Positions 60,113 through 64,000 of a stretch of DNA of 64,000 nt are shown here, piece after piece. This stretch comes from JAEUMY01 sp033764435 (GTDB lineage Bacteria > Pseudomonadota > Gammaproteobacteria > Burkholderiales > Usitatibacteraceae). The position numbers were made by a program, and so were the translations under genes. The DNA lies in contig JANRIX010000051.1 of assembly GCA_033764435.1 (NCBI GenBank), positions 36,865-100,864 on the forward strand, written 5' to 3'. A model generated the notes under the pieces. It saw only the letters and a program-made list of their open reading frames with translations. It made no database searches and was not told the DNA's origin. Within the stretch, counting starts at the first letter, position 1. Every line of letters starts with the position of its first letter.

Positions 60113-60133
60113 GCGCGAATCGATGATTCGCGC
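60113..60133. repeat. Stem-loop between surA and pdxA
   Basis: GCGCGAATC, loop GAT, GATTCGCGC: a perfect 9-base stem, bracketed by GATGG and CCATC. It shares GCGAAT/ATTCGC arms with the iterated palindrome but has a different centre. It lies in the 88-base surA-pdxA gap and could adjust pdxA-ksgA expression. Confidence 0.6.
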
Positions 60134-60142
60134 CATCCCCGA

Positions 60143-61570
60143 TCAGCGCTCTTCGAGACGCAGCTCGACGAAGGCGCGGTCGCGCTGCTGGCGCAGCCAG
60201 TCCTGGAAGGCCTCGTCGGACTTGCGCTGGCGCAGCGTCTGGCGGGCCAGGGCGCGGCGGCGATCGTCGGACATGGCCTCCGAGCGGCGCTCCTGCACCT
60301 GCACCAGATGCCAGCCGAACTGGGTCTGGATGGGACGGCTCACTTCGCCATCCCGCAGGCTGTTCAGGGTGCGTTCGAATTCGGGCACCGTGTCGCCGGG
60401 GGAGAGCCAGCCCAGATCGCCACCTTTCTGTGCGCTGGAGTCCTCGGAGTGGACGCGCGCCAGTTCGGCGAAGTCGGCCCCGGTCGTCACCCGCTCGCGC
60501 AGGCGCGACAGGCGTTCCTTGGCCTCGTCATCGGTCAGCGTGTCCTTGGTGCGCAGCAGGATGTGGCGGGCGCGAGTCTGGATGACGCCGGACTGGGCGG
60601 TCTTGCCACGCTTTTCCAGCAGTTTCACGATGTGGAAGCCGTTGGGGCTCTTCAGGATGTCCGACACTTCGCCGACACCGAGATTGCTGATGGCTTCGGA
60701 GAAGATGGCCGGCAGGCGTGCCGCGCTGCGCCAGCCGAGATTGCCGCCCTGCAGTGCATCCGGTGCATCCGAGAACGTGGCCGAGATCTGGGCAAAGTCC
60801 GCACCTTTGCGCAGCTCGGACAGTGCCTGCGCGGCACGCTTGCGGCGGGCTTCGATCTGGGCGGCATTGGCCTGCTCGGGGACCACGACGAGGATGTGCG
60901 CCAAGCGGAACTCGGTGTCCGTGGTCTGCTCCCGGGCTTCCAGCGAGAGCTGGTTGTCGACTTCGGATTCGGTCACCACCACGCTGCTTTCCACATCGCG
61001 CTCGCGCAGCTTGTTGGTCATGATTTCCTGGCGGATGTCCTCGCGGAAGCGGCTCCAGCGCACGCCATCCTTTTCCAGCAACTCGCGGAAGGCGGGCAAC
61101 TGCAGGTTGTTCTCCTGCGCGATGGCCTGGATGGTGCGGTCCAGCGTCTGGTCATCGACCTTGATGCCGGTTTCCTTGGCGAGCTGCATCTGCACCATGT
61201 CGTTGATCATGCGCTCCAGCAGCTGGCGGGTCAGCGTTTCCTGCGGCGGCAGCGGCGTACCCTGCTTCTGCAGGTTGCCGACCACCACGCTGAGCCGCTC
61301 GTTGAGATCGTTCTGGGTGATGACATCGTCATTGACCACGGCCACGATGCGATCCACCGGGATGATGCGCGAGCTCGCTGGCGCGCGAGACAGGTTGGTG
61401 TCGATCTTGGCCGCAGGCTGCGCAGCGGCTGGTGGCGTCGGCATCACGGGCGTCGAGGGCGACACCGGCGACTGGGCGTTCGCGATCGGCAGCGTCACGG
61501 GGCCGAGGACGGCCAGCAGTGCGGCAGCAATGGCGGATCGGGTGCGGAAAACAGGACTGGCAGGACTCAT
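60143..61570 (-). CDS. surA: Periplasmic chaperone / prolyl isomerase SurA
   Basis: Chaperone for outer-membrane proteins. 475 residues: signal peptide (AIAAALLAVLGPVTLPIANAQ), a long SurA N-terminal domain, and two parvulin domains with GGNLGWRS and GGDLGWLSPGD. ATGA overlap with the lptD stop. LptD is itself a SurA client. Confidence 0.95.
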   Translation of the reverse strand: MSPASPVFRTRSAIAAALLAVLGPVTLPIANAQSPVSPSTPVMPTPPAAAQPAAKIDTNLSRAPASSRIIPVDRIVAVVNDDVITQNDLNERLSVVVGNLQKQGTPLPPQETLTRQLLERMINDMVQMQLAKETGIKVDDQTLDRTIQAIAQENNLQLPAFRELLEKDGVRWSRFREDIRQEIMTNKLRERDVESSVVVTESEVDNQLSLEAREQTTDTEFRLAHILVVVPEQANAAQIEARRKRAAQALSELRKGADFAQISATFSDAPDALQGGNLGWRSAARLPAIFSEAISNLGVGEVSDILKSPNGFHIVKLLEKRGKTAQSGVIQTRARHILLRTKDTLTDDEAKERLSRLRERVTTGADFAELARVHSEDSSAQKGGDLGWLSPGDTVPEFERTLNSLRDGEVSRPIQTQFGWHLVQVQERRSEAMSDDRRRALARQTLRQRKSDEAFQDWLRQQRDRAFVELRLEER

Positions 61571-63891
61571 GGGGTCATCTCGTCGGAGCGGCGGTAGCCG
61601 GGAATGTTCTGGCGCAGGGTCTCCAGCGGGTTGATGCCCAGGCGGGAGAGGCCTTTCAGTTCCAGCTGGAACTGGATGGAATTCGAATACTGCTGGGTCG
61701 CGGTGGTGAAACGATGCGCGACGAGGCGGAATTCCCAGCAGCCGTGATTATACTCAAGGCCCAACAGCCCCTCCAGCAGGCGGCGGTCCTTCAGACTGTG
61801 GTTCAGCCGCGCCAGCAGGCGCACGCCGGGCTTCACCGGCCACTGCGTGGAGACATCTACCTGGCGCAGCGTTTCCCGGGTGTAGCGATAGGCCACGTTG
61901 AAAATCTTGCCGGGCTCCGGGTTGTAGCGCGCGGCGATGGCGCTTTTCTCCAGCCGGTTCAGGTTGGTGCTGTACTGGAATCCCGTGTCGATCCAGGTGG
62001 AGGGCAGCACCTGGCCGGAGAAGGCGGCCAGCAGGTCGCTGGAGCGCACCGCATCCACGGAGGGATTGGTCACCGTGCCCAATGTCACCCGCGGCGTATT
62101 GAAGTAATAGCGCTGGCCGAAGGTCGCGCGGAAGCGCTCCATGCCATCTGCCTTGTCGATGAAGCGAGAGGTGGCTGCAAGCGTGACCTGGTTGGCGTCC
62201 GCTACCCGGTCTCCGCCGATGAAAATGTTCTCGGTGAAAATCTGGGCGAAGCTGAAATCGCTTTCTGCGGTCGAGAAGTTGGGCAGCTTGCTCTGGTCCT
62301 TGAACGGCACGTACAGGAAGTACAGGCGCGGCTCCAGCGTCTGGGTCAGTGGAATGTCCCGGAACTTGAAGTCGCGTTCCATGAACAGGCCGCTGTCCAG
62401 ACTGGCGATCGCAAGGCCGCGCGTGCCCCCCACAAAGCCGTCGCGGTTGCTGCTCAGGTCATAGCGCGTGTGGTGGTAGCCGAGCTTGGGGGTGATGAAG
62501 CCCCAGCTGCGGCTGAACGGCAGCGTGACCGACGGATTCACGATCAGGCGCTTGCCGTTGACCAGCGTCGGATGCCGGAAATCCGTGTATTCGGTGGTCA
62601 TCTGTGCCAGCAGGCCACTGGTCCACTCGCGCTGCAACCCCAGATTGAGTTGCGGCGCCAGACGATAGGGCACGATGACCGGCGCCGCCGGATCCTGCAG
62701 GGTCTGGTACGACAGCATGCGCAGCCCAAAGCCCACATTTGCGTTGCCGTAGTTCAGCATCACGTCACGCGGCAGGTTGGTCTGCGCCGTGTTGGCGATG
62801 CGCGTGGACAGATCCCGGAAGTAGTCGTCGTCGGACACCTTTTGCGCGCTGATGTTCGCGGTCCAGCTGCCCCCGAAGGTGGGCAGCCAGTTGGACAGGT
62901 TCTGGACGTGGCGCAGCCCCAGGAAATAGCGATCGCGATCTGCCTCGCGGTCGTTGGGGAGGAATTCCGAGTCCAACTGGCCCAGCAGGTTGGGTTCCAG
63001 ATAGCGCACTTCGGTGCCGAGCTGCAGGCCGCGCCGGGTGAATATCTTGGGTGTGAGCGTGGCGTCGCGATTGGGCGAGATGTTCCAGTAGTACGGCTGC
63101 GCGTATTCCAGGCCGCTTTGCGAGGACGACCCGAACGACGGCGGCAGGAACCCTGACTTCCGCTCGTTGTTCAGCGGAAACGTCATGTACGGCATGTAGA
63201 GGATGGGCACGCCCTTGAACAGGACTCGGGCATGGGTGCCGCTGCCGACATTGCGGCCATGATCCAGGGACAGCTCGGAGAGCTTCATGAACCAGTCCTC
63301 GTCGCCCGGCTTGCAGGTGGAATAACTGGCATCGGTGAAGCGTTCGCGATCCTCGCCTTCCATGAACACGCGGCTGGCATTCGCCCAGGCCTCCTGGCGT
63401 CGGCCTTCCTTGACCGGCAGGTAGAAGCGGGGTGTCTCCATACTGCCGATCTGGTCGGTGAGCCTGAGCTCAAGGTGTTCGCCTTCCACCCGGTCGCCAT
63501 CGCGGTCCATGACCACTCGGCCCTTCGCGGTCACTTTGTCGGTGGGCTCGTCATAGGTGACCGAATCAGCCTTGATCGACAAACCGTCCTGATTGAGGGT
63601 GACACCGCCGGTCGCGACGGCAGTCTGCCCCAGCACGCCCGTGACGCGCTCTGCGGTGAATACACGCGGACCGGCTTTCTTGGTCGCGCCGCGAATGCCG
63701 GTCACCAGCTTGAGCGCAGGCGACTGCTCGCCTTCCGCAGCGGCTGCAGGCGTTGCCATCGAGGCGGCAAACATGGCCGCGAGGGCGGCCGTGACCGCAG
63801 TGTGCAATCGGTGCCGGCGCGGTGCTCGCAGGGGCTGGACGCTGCGCGCGGCTCGCGCCGGCGTGGGGGAGATCGTTTGCTGCGCTTTCAA
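61567..63891 (-). CDS. lptD: LPS-assembly outer-membrane protein LptD
   Basis: Outer-membrane beta-barrel that, with LptE, places LPS on the cell surface. From a TTG at 63891 it is about 774 residues: basic n-region and signal peptide (AVTAALAAMFAASMATPAAAA), an OstA/jellyroll domain (about 75-190), then the C-terminal barrel. Only two cysteines are seen in the mature protein (SYSTCKPGDEDW and NHGCWEF), against four in E. coli, so one long-range disulfide is likely. The start codon is uncertain; ATG at the first Met inside the signal peptide would be too short. Confidence 0.9.
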   Translation of the reverse strand: MKAQQTISPTPARAARSVQPLRAPRRHRLHTAVTAALAAMFAASMATPAAAAEGEQSPALKLVTGIRGATKKAGPRVFTAERVTGVLGQTAVATGGVTLNQDGLSIKADSVTYDEPTDKVTAKGRVVMDRDGDRVEGEHLELRLTDQIGSMETPRFYLPVKEGRRQEAWANASRVFMEGEDRERFTDASYSTCKPGDEDWFMKLSELSLDHGRNVGSGTHARVLFKGVPILYMPYMTFPLNNERKSGFLPPSFGSSSQSGLEYAQPYYWNISPNRDATLTPKIFTRRGLQLGTEVRYLEPNLLGQLDSEFLPNDREADRDRYFLGLRHVQNLSNWLPTFGGSWTANISAQKVSDDDYFRDLSTRIANTAQTNLPRDVMLNYGNANVGFGLRMLSYQTLQDPAAPVIVPYRLAPQLNLGLQREWTSGLLAQMTTEYTDFRHPTLVNGKRLIVNPSVTLPFSRSWGFITPKLGYHHTRYDLSSNRDGFVGGTRGLAIASLDSGLFMERDFKFRDIPLTQTLEPRLYFLYVPFKDQSKLPNFSTAESDFSFAQIFTENIFIGGDRVADANQVTLAATSRFIDKADGMERFRATFGQRYYFNTPRVTLGTVTNPSVDAVRSSDLLAAFSGQVLPSTWIDTGFQYSTNLNRLEKSAIAARYNPEPGKIFNVAYRYTRETLRQVDVSTQWPVKPGVRLLARLNHSLKDRRLLEGLLGLEYNHGCWEFRLVAHRFTTATQQYSNSIQFQLELKGLSRLGINPLETLRQNIPGYRRSDEMTP

Positions 63892-64000
63892 GATGGGGCG
63901 GGCTCTGGAAGGATGGGGCCGGATGGTAAAATTTGAGCATGAGAACGACAACAACCGGCGCCAAGTATCAGGTGACGCGCCGCACCGCATGTTGAACGCC
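63892..64000 (+). promoter_or_regulatory. Region upstream of lptD with a divergent promoter at the right edge
   Basis: TAAAAT at 63927-63932 is a possible plus-strand -10. An ATG at 63989 (ATG TTG AAC GCC) may begin the gene that usually lies divergent from lptD, an aminoglycoside-phosphotransferase-like kinase, but only four codons are inside the window. Confidence 0.3.

Overview
The window looks like a chromosome segment of a high-G+C betaproteobacterium (Burkholderiales/Nitrosomonadales-like). The evidence is gene order and family type: pilBCD-coaE-zapD-yacG, the beta-type cytochrome oxidase cluster with its small assembly protein, DUF2970 and DUF2909 genes, tRNA-Gln-prs-rplY-pth-ychF, miaB-phoH-ybeY-corC-lnt, and lptD-surA-pdxA-ksgA. 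Almost every base is in a recognisable housekeeping gene. No transposase, prophage, CRISPR array or rRNA operon is visible.

Layout. 1-5.4 kb: the start of a divergent HTH regulator, then tungstate uptake (tupBCA), meeting head-on a molybdate system (modABC with a single-domain ModE regulator). 5.4-9 kb: grxD, prmC, prfA, hemA on the minus strand. 9.1-11.5 kb: an FeS-type cryptochrome/photolyase with a DUF2256 zinc-ribbon protein, divergent from a periplasmic glutathione peroxidase. 11.6-17.1 kb: type IV pilus pilB, pilC, pilD, then coaE, zapD, yacG. 17.2-26.7 kb: a complete aa3-type (c-fused subunit II) oxidase locus with its assembly factors (ctaC, ctaD, ctaG, ctaE, SURF1, ctaA, ctaB, SCO and a second SCO-like protein). 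26.7-30.7 kb: ridA, a folded intergenic region, rpoH behind a CIRCE operator, ftsX, ftsE, ftsY. 30.7-38.6 kb: rsmD, coaD, ferredoxin, a dynamin-like GTPase, mutM, a TPR protein, lolB, ispE. 38.6-46.7 kb: tRNA-Gln, prs, rplY, pth, ychF, a penicillin-acylase-family hydrolase, kup. 46.9-52.4 kb: a CAT-anticodon tRNA, miaB, phoH, ybeY, corC, lnt. 52.4-64 kb: a methyltransferase, glyQS, gmhB, plsC, a YgjP-type metallopeptidase, ksgA, pdxA, surA, lptD.

The most unusual feature is not a gene. The 12-base perfect palindrome GCGAATATTCGC (often extended to TGCGAATATTCGCA) occurs 21 times exactly, where about 0.004 copies would be expected at equal base frequencies. Twenty copies lie inside conserved genes on both strands and are spread almost evenly over all three codon phases (7 read Ala-Asn-Ile-Arg, 7 Arg-Ile-Phe-Ala, 6 Glu-Tyr-Ser). 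They sit in place of normal family residues without length change. Four further copies carry one mismatch and one carries more. This is a highly iterated palindrome in the style of cyanobacterial HIP1 but with a different sequence. I know of no description of it; what recognises or maintains it is unknown from this window.
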